A stretch of DNA of 60,436 bases from Methylobacterium oryzihabitans (GTDB lineage: Bacteria > Pseudomonadota > Alphaproteobacteria > Rhizobiales > Beijerinckiaceae), in the NCBI RefSeq assembly GCF_004004555.2, contig NZ_SACP01000036.1:1-60436 (forward strand). Reading direction: 5' to 3'. The notes beneath the pieces were generated by a model. The model did not search any database and had not been told where the DNA came from. It was given only the letters and a program-made list of their open reading frames with translations. Both the position numbers and the translations under genes were made by a program. Of the stretch, positions 7,941-16,240 are shown piece by piece; the first letter of the stretch is position 1, and every line of letters begins with the position of its first letter.

Positions 7941-8507
7941 TCATTCGCCCGACTCACCCGCGGCCTCGCTCCCGAACGGATACGCCGCCTCGACCACGTA
8001 CGGCCCGCCGCCGACCGACGCCTTCGCCGAGTACAGGGCCGACCGCCCGGCGGTGAATCCGATCCGCGCGAACGGTCCCCGGAGGGCGAGGTACTGCGCC
8101 ACCGCGTCGGCGGTGGCCTCGCGGCGCAGGCGCGCCAGGGTGACGTGCGGCGTGAACTTCCGCGTGTCGGGCGGCAGGCCGAGGCGGCGCAGCAGGCGTT
8201 CCTGCTCGGCCTGGAGGTCGGCGAGGTCGCGGTCGGGCACGACCCGCGCGAACAGCGAATGCGGCCGGCCGCTGCCGAAGCTCGCCAGGGCGTCGAGCTC
8301 GATCGTGACCGGAGCCCGCGGCCGGGCCTCGGCCAGCACCGCCGTCACCTCCTCGGCGAGCCCGCCGTCGACGTCGCCGATGAAGCGCAGGGTGACGTGA
8401 TAGTCGGACGGCTCGACCCAGCGGGCGCCCGGCAGGCCGCCGCGATGGAGGGCGAGGCGCTCGGCGATCTCGGGCGGGATCTCGAGTCCGGTGAACAGGC
8501 GCGGCAT
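7941..8507 (-). CDS. thpR: RNA 2',3'-cyclic 3'-phosphodiesterase (LigT family)
   Basis: The 188-residue 2H phosphoesterase has the two HxTL motifs that define the fold, HVTL at residues 37-40 and again at 121-124, separated by 84 residues as usual. The family opens 2',3'-cyclic phosphates on RNA ends. The N-terminus MPRLFTGLEIPPE matches ThpR/LigT openings. It is probably in an operon with the esterase upstream on the same strand (36-nt gap). Confidence 0.93.
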   Translation of the reverse strand: MPRLFTGLEIPPEIAERLALHRGGLPGARWVEPSDYHVTLRFIGDVDGGLAEEVTAVLAEARPRAPVTIELDALASFGSGRPHSLFARVVPDRDLADLQAEQERLLRRLGLPPDTRKFTPHVTLARLRREATADAVAQYLALRGPFARIGFTAGRSALYSAKASVGGGPYVVEAAYPFGSEAAGESGE

Positions 8508-8543
8508 CGGTCACGAGCCTTGGTTCAGGAGCCTTGCCTTGGT

Positions 8544-9257
8544 TCAGGAGCCTTGGCGCAGGCGCTTCAGGAAATCCTCGACGGTCGGCAGGATCCCCTG
8601 GACGATCCGCTCGACGCCCGCCCGGGTCGGGTGCAGCCCGTCCGGCAGGGCGAGGCTGCGCTCGCCCGCGACCCCGTCGAGGAAGAACGGGTAGAGCACG
8701 AGGCCGTGCTTCTGCGCCAGGGCCGGGTAGATCGCGTCGAACCGCGCCACGTAATCGGGGCCGAGGTTGCGGCCGGCCTTCATGCCGGCGAGCAGCACCG
8801 GGATGCCGCGCGCCTTGAGCCGGGTGACGATCCCGTCCAGCGCCTTCTCGGTCACCGCCGGGTCGGTGCCGCGCAGCATGTCGTTGGCGCCGAGTTCGAG
8901 GATCACCCCGTCGGTCCCGTCCGGCACCGACCAGTCGACCCGGTCGAGCCCGCCGGTGGCGGTGTCGCCGGACACGCCCGCATTGGCGATCGTCACGGTG
9001 GTGCCCTTCGCCGCCAGCGCGCGCTCCAGCGCCGCCGGGAAGGCGGCGTCGGCCGGCAGGCCGTAGCCGGCGGTGAGGCTGTCGCCGAGCGCCACGAGGG
9101 ACAGCGGGCGCTCCGCCGCGAGCGGGCGGCCGGGGGCGAGGATCAGCGCGGACACGATCAGAAACACCAGCGCCGCGAGGCGGCCATCATGGCGAAGCAG
9201 GGGTGAGAGAACCATATCGGGCCGGCGCTCGCCCCGTCGATCGTCCGTTCGTCCCAC
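8544..9257 (-). CDS. SGNH/GDSL arylesterase (TesA/TAP-like), exported
   Basis: The protein has the GDSL block ALGDSLTAGYGLP with the nucleophile Ser, the oxyanion motifs NAGVSGDT and ELGANDMLRG, and the catalytic pair in DGLHPTRAG. That is the TesA/thioesterase I/arylesterase family. The hydrophobic stretch LAALVFLIVSALILA is a signal peptide. Two starts compete. The GTG at 9257 is preceded by a strong GGAGGTGA. The ATG at 9215 would give a tidier signal peptide (MVLSPLLRHDGR) but lacks a ribosome site. The gene is divergent from the YbbA/YbbP-type exporter, a pairing seen widely in proteobacteria (tesA-ybbAP). Confidence 0.92.
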   Translation of the reverse strand: MGRTDDRRGERRPDMVLSPLLRHDGRLAALVFLIVSALILAPGRPLAAERPLSLVALGDSLTAGYGLPADAAFPAALERALAAKGTTVTIANAGVSGDTATGGLDRVDWSVPDGTDGVILELGANDMLRGTDPAVTEKALDGIVTRLKARGIPVLLAGMKAGRNLGPDYVARFDAIYPALAQKHGLVLYPFFLDGVAGERSLALPDGLHPTRAGVERIVQGILPTVEDFLKRLRQGS

Positions 9258-9307
9258 CGCTCACCTCCGGCGTCCCATCCGACGCCCCACACATCGGCTC
9301 CCCGCCC

Positions 9308-10027
9308 ATGACCGACAAGGCCCCGAACCCGGCCACCGATCCGGCCGCGCCGCCGGCGATCGCGCTGCACGGCGTCGAGTTGAGCCTCGGGCGCGGGGCG
9401 GCCCGCGTCCACATCCTCAAGGGCATCTCCCTCGACGTCGCGGCCGGGGAGGCGGTCGGCCTCGTCGGCCCCTCCGGCTCGGGCAAATCGACGCTGCTGA
9501 TGACCATGGCCGGGCTGGAGCGGCCGGATGCCGGAAAGATCCTGGTCGAGGGCACCGACCTCGCCGGCCTCGACGAGGATGCGCTGGCGCGCTTCCGCGG
9601 CCGGCGCATCGGCATCGTGTTCCAGTCCTTCCACCTCGTCCCGACCATGACGGCGCTGGAGAACGTCGCCCTGCCGCTCGAACTCGCCGACGCTCCCGAC
9701 GCCCATGCCCGGGCGGAGCGCGAACTCGCCGCGGTCGGGCTCGGCCACCGGCTGCACCATTATCCGGCCCAGCTCTCCGGCGGCGAGCAGCAGCGCGTCG
9801 CCATCGCGCGGGCGATCGCGCCCGACCCGGCGATCCTCGTCGCCGACGAGCCGACCGGCAATCTCGACGAGGCGACCGGCGGGTCGATCGTCGACCTGCT
9901 GTTCGGGCTCAAGCGCGAGCGCGGCGCCACCCTGGTCCTCGTCACCCACGATCCCGGCCTCGCCCGCCTCTGCGACCGGACGGTGCGCCTGCGCTCCGGC
10001 CGGGTCGAGGCCGCGGCGGCCGCCTGA
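9308..10027 (+). CDS. ABC transporter ATP-binding protein, YbbA/LolD type
   Basis: The 239-residue ABC ATPase has Walker A GPSGSGKST at about 54-62, a Q-loop in FQSFHLVPTMTALENV, signature LSGGEQQRVAIARA, Walker B ILVADEPTGNLD and the H-loop VTHD. The NLDEATG element and small size put it in the MacB/LolD/YbbA group that powers FtsX-type permeases without a classical transport path. The start is ATG 9308. The permease follows after 11 nt. Confidence 0.95.
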   Translation: MTDKAPNPATDPAAPPAIALHGVELSLGRGAARVHILKGISLDVAAGEAVGLVGPSGSGKSTLLMTMAGLERPDAGKILVEGTDLAGLDEDALARFRGRRIGIVFQSFHLVPTMTALENVALPLELADAPDAHARAERELAAVGLGHRLHHYPAQLSGGEQQRVAIARAIAPDPAILVADEPTGNLDEATGGSIVDLLFGLKRERGATLVLVTHDPGLARLCDRTVRLRSGRVEAAAAA

Positions 10028-10038
10028 GACATCCCCCG

Positions 10039-12633
10039 ATGCACGGAAGCCTGCCGTCCCCCGTCGCGCCCGCCGCCTCCGGCGCGCCGGCCTCCCGGTT
10101 CCGCCTGCCGCTGATCCTGCGGCTCGCCCTGCGCGAGCTGCGCGGGGGCCTGCGCGGCTTCGCGGTGTTCCTCGCCTGCATCGCGCTCGGCGTCGCCGCG
10201 ATCGCCGGCGTCGCGTCGATCTCGCGCTCGCTCACCGACGGCCTCGCCCGCGAGGGGCGGCGCATCCTCGGCGGCGACCTCAGCTTCGGGCTGATCCACC
10301 GCGAGGCGAGCCCGGCGGAACGCGCCTTCCTGGCGGCGAACGGCCGGGTCTCGACGGTGGCGTTCACCCGCGCCATGGCGACCGCCGCCGACGGCGGGGC
10401 GGCGCTGGTCGAGCTGAAGGCGGTCGGCCCGGACTATCCGACCCTCGGCGCCCTCGTCACCGAGCCGGCGCTCGCCCCCGCCGACCTGTTCGCCGAGCGC
10501 GACGGCACGTTCGGCGCCGCGGCCGACCCGGCCCTGTTCGCCCGCCTGGGCCTCAAGCCCGGCGACCGGGTGACGGTCGGCGACGCCCGCATCGCGCTGC
10601 GGGCGAGCCTCGCCGCCGAGCCCGACAAGCTCGCGAGCGGCATCGGCTTCGGTCCGCGCCTGCTCACCTCCGAGGGCGCCCTGCGGGCCTCGGGCCTGCT
10701 CCAGCCCGGCAGCCTCAACCGCTGGGTCTACCGGCTCGCCCTTCCCGACGCCGCCGACGCCCGGGTCGAGGCGGTGATGGAGGAGGCGCGCCGGACGTTC
10801 CCCGAGGCCGGCTGGGAGATGCGCTCGCGGCTCGCCGCCGACCCGCGCTTCGCCACGAGCGTCGCGCGCTTCACCCAGTTCCTCACCCTCGTCGGCCTCA
10901 CCGCCCTGATGGTCGGCGGGGTCGGCGTCGCCAACGCCGTGCGGGCCTTCGTCGAGCGCAAGCGGCCGTCGATCGCGACCCTCAAGAGCCTCGGCGCGCC
11001 GGGCGGGCAGGTCGTCGCCCTCTACCTGACCCAGGTCATGCTGATCGCGGCGCTCGGCATCGCGATCGGGCTCGCGGTCGGGGCGGTGCTGCCGTTCCTC
11101 GTCGATGCGGCGTTCGGCGCCGCCCTGCCGGTGCCCCTCGACCCGACGATCGCCCCCGGCGAACTCGCGCTCGCCGCCCTCTACGGCGCCCTGACCGCGC
11201 TCGCCTTCGCGATCGGGCCGCTCGGCCGCGCCCACGACGTCGCGGTCTCGGGGCTGTTCCGCGACACCGTCGACCCCGACCGGCGCCGGCCGCGTCCGGT
11301 CTACCTCGCGGTGCTGGCGCTGGCGCTCGCCGGTCTCGTCGCCCTCGCGGTCGCCTCGGCCTTCGACCGCAGGGTCGCGCTGGTGTTCATCGTCGCGGCC
11401 GGCCTCGCCTTCGGGCTCCTGCGCGCCGTCGCCTTCGGGCTGATGGCGCTCGCCCGCCGCCTGCCGCGGCCGCGCCGCGCCGCGCCGCGCCTCGCTCTCG
11501 CCAACCTGCACCGGCCGGGCGCGCTCACGCCCTCGATCGTGCTGTCGCTCGGCCTCGGCGTCACCCTGCTGGTGACCCTGAGCCTGATCGATTCGAGCAT
11601 CACCCGCACCCTGGAGCGCTCGCTGCCGGCCCGCGCCCCGAACCTGTTCTTCCTCGACATCCCGAGCCGCGATGCCGACGCCTTCGACCGCTTCCTCGGA
11701 GCCGCCGCGCCGCGGGGCAAGATCGAGCGGGTGCCGATGATGCGCGGGCGGATCACCGCGCTGAACGGCGTGCCGGCGAGCCAGGTCAAGGCGGCCGAGG
11801 AGGCCGCCTGGGTCCTCGACGGCGACCGCGGCATCACCTACGCCGAGGACCTGCCGGACGGCTCGCGGGTGACCGACGGCGCGTGGTGGACGCCCGAACA
11901 GGGGCGGACCCCGCAGGTCTCGTTCGACGCCGAACTGGCCCGACTGCTCGGCCTCAAGGTCGGCGACACCGTCACGGTCAACGTGCTCGGCCGCAACCTC
12001 ACCGTGCCGATCGCCAACTTGCGCCATGTCGAGTGGCGCTCGCTCGGCATCAACTTCGTGATGGTGTTCTCGCCCGGCACCTTCCGGGGCGCGCCGCACG
12101 CCGACCTCGCCACCCTGACCCTGCCGGAGGGGCCCGACGCCGCCACCGAGGCGCGGATTCTGCGCGAGGCCGCCAGGACCTTTCCCTCGGTGAGCAGCGT
12201 GCGGGTCCGCGACGCCCTCGATGCGGTGAGCGACCTCGTGCGGAAGCTCGCGCTGGCGATTCGCGGCGCCAGCAGCGTCGCCCTGGTAGCGAGCCTGTTC
12301 GTGCTCGCCGGCGCTCTCGCGGCCGGCCACCGCGCCCGGCTCTACGATGCGGTGGTGCTCAAGACCCTCGGGGCGACGCGCCGCCGGCTGCTCGGAGCCT
12401 ACCTGCTCGAATACGGCGCGCTCGGCCTCGCCACGGCCGTGTTCGGGCTCATGGCGGGTTCGCTGCTCGCCTGGGTGATCGCCGCGCGGGTGATGAAGAT
12501 CGGCTTCGTGTTCGATGCCGGCAGTGCGATCCTGGCCGCCCTCCTCGCCGTCGCGGTCGCGATCGGCCTCGGGCTCGCCGGAACCTGGCGCATCCTCGGC
12601 CAGAAACCGGCTCCGTACTTACGGAATCTCTGA
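10039..12633 (+). CDS. FtsX-type ABC permease, YbbP-like
   Basis: The 864-residue membrane protein (start ATG 10039, MHGSLPSPVAP) has an N-terminal membrane helix around residues 35-55, a large periplasmic domain, then two FtsX blocks of four or so helices each. They are separated by a second extracellular domain (NLFFLDIPSRDADAFD onward). The motifs RKRPSIATLKSLGAPGGQV and KTLGATRRRLLGAYLLEYG are the paired coupling helices of FtsX permeases. Together with the ATPase it forms a YbbAP-type exporter or mechanotransmitter. The substrate is unknown. The divergent esterase is a conserved neighbour. Confidence 0.93.
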   Translation: MHGSLPSPVAPAASGAPASRFRLPLILRLALRELRGGLRGFAVFLACIALGVAAIAGVASISRSLTDGLAREGRRILGGDLSFGLIHREASPAERAFLAANGRVSTVAFTRAMATAADGGAALVELKAVGPDYPTLGALVTEPALAPADLFAERDGTFGAAADPALFARLGLKPGDRVTVGDARIALRASLAAEPDKLASGIGFGPRLLTSEGALRASGLLQPGSLNRWVYRLALPDAADARVEAVMEEARRTFPEAGWEMRSRLAADPRFATSVARFTQFLTLVGLTALMVGGVGVANAVRAFVERKRPSIATLKSLGAPGGQVVALYLTQVMLIAALGIAIGLAVGAVLPFLVDAAFGAALPVPLDPTIAPGELALAALYGALTALAFAIGPLGRAHDVAVSGLFRDTVDPDRRRPRPVYLAVLALALAGLVALAVASAFDRRVALVFIVAAGLAFGLLRAVAFGLMALARRLPRPRRAAPRLALANLHRPGALTPSIVLSLGLGVTLLVTLSLIDSSITRTLERSLPARAPNLFFLDIPSRDADAFDRFLGAAAPRGKIERVPMMRGRITALNGVPASQVKAAEEAAWVLDGDRGITYAEDLPDGSRVTDGAWWTPEQGRTPQVSFDAELARLLGLKVGDTVTVNVLGRNLTVPIANLRHVEWRSLGINFVMVFSPGTFRGAPHADLATLTLPEGPDAATEARILREAARTFPSVSSVRVRDALDAVSDLVRKLALAIRGASSVALVASLFVLAGALAAGHRARLYDAVVLKTLGATRRRLLGAYLLEYGALGLATAVFGLMAGSLLAWVIAARVMKIGFVFDAGSAILAALLAVAVAIGLGLAGTWRILGQKPAPYLRNL

Positions 12634-12832
12634 CGATTTAATCCCTCGGCAAGCATGCGGCGTAGGGACATCGATAAACCCGGTGCGAGAGCGGGGCCGG
12701 AGCGTGTCCTGCCCTTGTGCCGGGCCGGCGGGCCTCTCATATTCTGCCCATGACGCCGCCACGGCGTCCGAGGTCGCGTGGGCCTCGATCCTGGAACACG
12801 CACGCTAGAGAGAGCTCCAGAAGGAACCTCCC

Positions 12833-13636
12833 ATGGCTTTCGAGAACAGTCCGTTCCGGCAGGGCGGCGCCAGCGGCTACGGAGCCCCCACGGGCTACGC
12901 CCGCGGCCAGGTCGAGATCGACCAGGGCCTGCGCACGTTCATGCTCGGCGTCTACAACAACATGGTGCTAGGCCTCGCCGTCTCGGCGGTGGTGGCGCTC
13001 GGCATCAACAAGCTCGCGGTCGCCGCCTCGCAGGCCGACGCCGTCGCCCGCATCGGGTCGATCCCGCTGACCGCGTTCGGCAAGGCGCTCTACGGCAGCC
13101 CGCTGATGTGGGTGGTGGCGCTCGCGCCGCTGGCCTTCATCTTCCTGTTCAGCTTCCGCATGGACCGGATGTCGGCGGCGACCGCCCGCACGACCTTCCT
13201 GGCCTTCGCGGCGGTGATGGGCGCCTCGCTCTCCACCCTGCTGATCCGCTATACCGGCGCCAGCGTGGTGCAGGTGTTCTTCGTCACCGCGGCGGCCTTC
13301 GGCGGTCTCAGCCTCTACGGCTACACCACCAGCCGCAGCCTGTCGGGGATCGGCTCGTTCCTGGTCATGGGCCTGATCGGCCTGATGATCGCGAGCCTCG
13401 TCAACATCTTCCTGGCTTCGAGCGCCCTGCAATTCGCGATCTCGGTCATCGGCGTCGTGATCTTCGCCGGCCTGACCGCCTACGACACGCAGAAGCTCAA
13501 GGAGATGTACCTCTACGGCAACCTCGACACCGAGGCGGCCGCGAAGGTCTCGGTGTTCGGCGCGCTGACGCTGTACCTCGACTTCATCAATATGTTCCAG
13601 TTCCTGCTCTCGCTGATGGGCAACCGGAACAACTGA
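12833..13636 (+). CDS. Bax inhibitor-1/YccA family membrane protein
   Basis: The 267-residue protein has a polar N-terminus and seven predicted membrane segments. Family landmarks are MLGVYNNMVLGLAVSAVVAL at the first helix, AFGGLSLYGYTTSRSLSG in the middle and GLTAYDTQKLKEMY near the end, where the conserved Asp of the pH-sensing pair lies. BI-1 family members act as calcium/proton leak channels or protease modulators. The specific role here is unknown. AAGGAACC precedes ATG 12833. A strong terminator follows. Confidence 0.93.
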   Translation: MAFENSPFRQGGASGYGAPTGYARGQVEIDQGLRTFMLGVYNNMVLGLAVSAVVALGINKLAVAASQADAVARIGSIPLTAFGKALYGSPLMWVVALAPLAFIFLFSFRMDRMSAATARTTFLAFAAVMGASLSTLLIRYTGASVVQVFFVTAAAFGGLSLYGYTTSRSLSGIGSFLVMGLIGLMIASLVNIFLASSALQFAISVIGVVIFAGLTAYDTQKLKEMYLYGNLDTEAAAKVSVFGALTLYLDFINMFQFLLSLMGNRNN

Positions 13637-13642
13637 TGCGAC

Positions 13643-13666
13643 GGGCGGAGCCCCACGGCTCCGCCC
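13643..13666 (+). terminator. 10-bp GC-rich hairpin after the BI-1 gene
   Basis: Arms GGGCGGAGCC (13643-13652) and GGCTCCGCCC (13657-13666) are perfectly complementary with a 4-nt loop, starting 7 nt after the stop codon. It precedes the larger terminator at 13677 and may protect the mRNA 3' end. Confidence 0.6.
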
Positions 13667-13676
13667 TCTGCTCGAG

Positions 13677-13713
13677 AAAAAGCCCCGGCCGCTGCGAAGC
13701 GCCGGGGCTTTTT
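13677..13713. terminator. bidirectional intrinsic terminator between BI-1 gene and rnd
   Basis: Perfect 13-bp arms AAAAAGCCCCGGC (13677-13689) and GCCGGGGCTTTTT (13701-13713) enclose an 11-nt loop. The A-run on one side and T-run on the other make it a rho-independent terminator in both directions, serving the converging BI-1 gene and rnd. Confidence 0.9.
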
Positions 13714-13734
13714 CTTGACCGGTGTCGGCGGTGG

Positions 13735-14895
13735 CTATTCGCCGTCGAGCATCCGCACCACGACCTTGCCGCGCTTGGCCGACAGGGCGAGGCGACCGGA
13801 TTTCAGCGCCAGGGCCTTCTCGCCGAAGAGCTGGCGGCGCCAGCCGTGCAGCACCGGGATGTCGGCGTGGTCGTCGTCGGCGAGGGTCTCGAGGTCGTCC
13901 ACCGTCGCGATGATCTTCGGGGCGACGCCCTCCTCCTCGCACACCGCCTTGAGCAGCACCTTGAGCAATTCGACCACCGCGCCGTTGCCGCCGCTGCGCG
14001 CCCGGGCGCGATCGGGCATCGGCACGGTCGCCGGGTCGCGGGCGAGGCCGCGCTCGACGGCGGCGAGGATGTCGGTGCCGGTCTTCGAGCGCTCGAACCC
14101 GGTCGGGATCGCGCGCAGGCGGCCGAGCGCCTCGATGCTGCGCGGCGCCGAGGTGGCGACGTCGAGCACCGCCTCGTCCTTGAGGATCCGCCCGCGCGGA
14201 ACGTTGCGGCTCTGCGCCTCGCGCTCGCGCCACGCCGCGACCTCCATCAGCACCGCGACCTCGCGCGCCTTGCGCATCCGCCCGGCGAGGCGGCGCCACG
14301 CTTGCTCGGGCTCCGCCCGGTAGGTGTCGGGCGAGGTGAGCACCGCCATCTCCTCGTCGAGCCACAGGCCGCGGTCGGTGGCGAGGAGCTGGCGCGCCAG
14401 CACCTCGTAGACCTTGACCAGATGGGTCACGTCGGAGAGCGCGTAGGCGAGCTGGGCATCGGAGAGCGGCCGGCGCGACCAGTCGGTGAAGCGCGACGAC
14501 TTGTCGATCTTCGCCTTCGCGACGTCGTTGACCAGTTGCTCGTAGGAGACCGAGTCGCCGTAGCCGCACACCATCGCGGCGACCTGGGTATCGAAGAACG
14601 GCTGCGGCAGCAGCCCGCCGAGCAGCCAGATGATCTCCAGGTCCTGCCGGGCGGAGTGGAACACCTTCAGCACCCGCTCGTCGCCCATCAGTGCGAAGAA
14701 CGGCGCGAGGTCGATCCCCGCCGCCAGCGGATCCACGAGCGCGGTGGCGCCGTCCGGCGCCGCGATCTGGATCAGGCAGAGCTTCGGGTAGTAGGTCGTC
14801 TCGCGCATGAACTCCGTGTCGACGGTCACGAAGGATTGCGTGGCGAAGTGCGCGCAGGCGGAGGCGAGTTGGTCCGTCGAGGTGATCAGCTTCAT
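13735..14895 (-). CDS. rnd: ribonuclease D
   Basis: The 386-residue 3'-5' exoribonuclease matures tRNA 3' ends. DEDD acids are visible: Asp26 and Glu28 in VDTEFMRE, the second Asp in VFHSARQDLEIIW, and the final motif YALSDVTHLVKVYE with the Tyr of the DEDDy class. An HRDC domain follows (AWRREREAQSRN-type region, about 210-290). Length is typical. Confidence 0.96.
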   Translation of the reverse strand: MKLITSTDQLASACAHFATQSFVTVDTEFMRETTYYPKLCLIQIAAPDGATALVDPLAAGIDLAPFFALMGDERVLKVFHSARQDLEIIWLLGGLLPQPFFDTQVAAMVCGYGDSVSYEQLVNDVAKAKIDKSSRFTDWSRRPLSDAQLAYALSDVTHLVKVYEVLARQLLATDRGLWLDEEMAVLTSPDTYRAEPEQAWRRLAGRMRKAREVAVLMEVAAWREREAQSRNVPRGRILKDEAVLDVATSAPRSIEALGRLRAIPTGFERSKTGTDILAAVERGLARDPATVPMPDRARARSGGNGAVVELLKVLLKAVCEEEGVAPKIIATVDDLETLADDDHADIPVLHGWRRQLFGEKALALKSGRLALSAKRGKVVVRMLDGE

Positions 14896-15068
14896 GAGCT
14901 CCGGCTATAGACGAGCGAATCGGCGAGGGCGAGGCGGATGCGACACCGCTCCCCGTCATTCTTCGGCCGCCGGGCTTGCGCGACGCAGGGAGCGAGGTCG
15001 GCGCCGAAGACAATGACCTTGGGTCAGACGACCTGTGAGGGCCGCGCCATCCGTGCTATGATGGCGAC

Positions 15069-15584
15069 ATGAGTCTGGCGGCCTTCGACACGCTGAAATT
15101 CGCCCGCACCCTGCGGGACAGCGCCCACTTCTCCGCCGAGCAGGCGGAGGGGCTGACGGCGGCCATCGCCGAGGCGGTCCAGGAGGGACTGCCGGCGAAG
15201 GCCGAGGTGCAGGCTGGGTTCGTGTCCGTCCGGACGGAAATCGGCACACTTCGGACGGAGATGAAGACCGAGTTCGCGGCCGTTCGATCGGAAATGGCGG
15301 CCGAGTTCGCGGCCGTTCGATCGGAAATGGCGGCTGAGTTCGTGGCGGTGCGATCGGAGATGGCGGCCGAGTTCGTGGCGGTGCGATCGGAGATGAAGAC
15401 TGAGTTCGCGGCCGTGCGATCGGAAATGGCCGGCTTCCAGAACGAAAACAGGGCCGAGTTCAGGGCCATCCGCGCCGAGATGAAGATTCTCGAACAGTCG
15501 ATGACGATCAAGCTCGGCGCCATGCTGCTGGCCATGACCGGCATCGTCGTCGCGGCGATCCGCTACCTGCCCTCGGCGCATTGA
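15069..15584 (+). CDS. coiled-coil protein with C-terminal membrane anchor, DUF1640/CCDC90-like
   Basis: The 171-residue protein begins FDTLKFARTLRDSAHFSAEQAEGLTAA, the N-terminal pattern of DUF1640/CCDC90 proteins (bacterial relatives of the mitochondrial MCU regulator MCUR1). A charged coiled coil follows, with five 11-residue repeats of the form (K/A)(T/A)EF(A/V)AVRSEM at residues 66-120. A hydrophobic tail (LGAMLLAMTGIVVAAI) anchors it to the membrane. The hendecad phase suits a right-handed or straight coil. Function in bacteria is not established. It is divergent from rnd across a 173-bp gap. Confidence 0.78.
   Translation: MSLAAFDTLKFARTLRDSAHFSAEQAEGLTAAIAEAVQEGLPAKAEVQAGFVSVRTEIGTLRTEMKTEFAAVRSEMAAEFAAVRSEMAAEFVAVRSEMAAEFVAVRSEMKTEFAAVRSEMAGFQNENRAEFRAIRAEMKILEQSMTIKLGAMLLAMTGIVVAAIRYLPSAH
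15264..15428 (+). repeat. five tandem 33-nt coding repeats
   Basis: Five units of 33 bp (15264-15296, 15297-15329, 15330-15362, 15363-15395, 15396-15428) each encode one 11-residue coiled-coil repeat. Identity between units is high at the DNA level, with mostly third-position and A/V changes. This implies recent slippage or unequal crossing-over and possible copy-number variation among strains. Confidence 0.92.
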
Positions 15585-15593
15585 CGGAGGCGG

Positions 15594-16031
15594 TCAGGCA
15601 CTCGCCCGCCGCCGCGTCGTCCGAGACGCCTCGCGCAGGGCCGCCGCCCGACCCTTCCGCGTCGCCTCGGCCCGGCGGATGAGCCAGTCGAGGATGTTGC
15701 GCTCCACCCGCTCGCCGCTGTCGCGGTCGGTGAGCCGATGAATGCGGTCGGCCCGGAAGCCGCGATAGCCGTCGCGGTCGCGGTCGGTACCGCCGACCAG
15801 CACCCGGCCGGGGCCGATCTTCAACTCGTGCGCCGCGAGGCGCCGCACGCTCCAGGCGCCGTTGCCGTCCTCGTAGACCAGCTCGAACCGGCCTTCGAGC
15901 GGCAGCACCCGCCACGCGCCGTCCTGGCGCTCGACGAAGGGCGCCGGGGCCGGCGGTTCCGGCCCGGCGGAGGGAGCGGGAGAGGCCCCGGCAGGGGCCT
16001 CGTGGAGGGGGAAAAAGCCGTTGTCGAACAT
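15594..16031 (-). CDS. small WYL-like domain protein
   Basis: The 145-residue protein has a Pro/Ala-rich N-terminus, then FELVYEDGNGAW, VRRLAAHELKIGPGRVLVGG, DGYRGFRADRIHRLTD and a terminal ILDWLIRRAEATRKG helix. The strand order and the R-x-FRxDRI core resemble WYL domains, nucleic-acid or ligand-sensing modules of regulators such as PafBC, CapW and BrxR. No HTH domain is visible, so it is a stand-alone sensor-like domain. Its promoter contains a LexA box and the start codon sits where transcription should begin (see the entry at 16038), suggesting an SOS-induced, leaderless gene. WYL assignment is by pattern only. Confidence 0.6.
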   Translation of the reverse strand: MFDNGFFPLHEAPAGASPAPSAGPEPPAPAPFVERQDGAWRVLPLEGRFELVYEDGNGAWSVRRLAAHELKIGPGRVLVGGTDRDRDGYRGFRADRIHRLTDRDSGERVERNILDWLIRRAEATRKGRAAALREASRTTRRRASA

Positions 16032-16037
16032 GGGTCT

Positions 16038-16066
16038 AATATAGATGTTCGCTCTCTGTTCTTAAA
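16038..16066 (-). promoter_or_regulatory. LexA (SOS) box inside a leaderless promoter
   Basis: GTTCGCTCTCTGTTC at 16047-16061 is an exact GTTC-N7-GTTC, the alphaproteobacterial LexA direct repeat. On the minus strand it fills the 17-bp spacer between a -35-like TTTAAG (16061-16066) and a -10 TATATT (16038-16043). The start codon of the WYL-like gene is at 16031, about where transcription would begin, so the mRNA is probably leaderless. The tract is unusually AT-rich for this genome. Confidence 0.68.
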
Positions 16067-16240
16067 GCCCTTTCGCGCGTTCCGGCAGGGGCCGCGGCGG
16101 GTTTCCGCCGGTCGTGGGCCGCTTGACTTGGGCGCCGGTGCGTGAATGGGTGCCGCAGCCTTGTCCCGGGAGCCGTGCCGCCGCTCGCGCCCCGCCGCGC
16201 CGGATCCCGGTCCACCGAAGAAACCGCCGAAGAAGCCGCC

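Noticed and set aside
7894..8400. 168-codon plus-strand frame opposite thpR
   Set aside because: Its sequence is the complement of the ThpR gene, which has both HxTL motifs.
9760..12330. Very long open frame on the strand opposite the FtsX permease
   Set aside because: It is a shadow of the GC-rich permease gene; composition is Arg/Gly/Glu-rich and no domain is recognisable, while the plus-strand protein shows clear FtsX motifs.
14955..15017. Inverted GTCATTCTTCGGC / GCCGAAGACAATGAC between rnd and the coiled-coil gene
   Set aside because: The arms differ by an insertion and the loop is about 35 nt; too weak to call an element.
15264..15428. Regular 33-nt repeats as a possible CRISPR array
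   Set aside because: Units are contiguous without spacers and encode an in-frame coiled coil.
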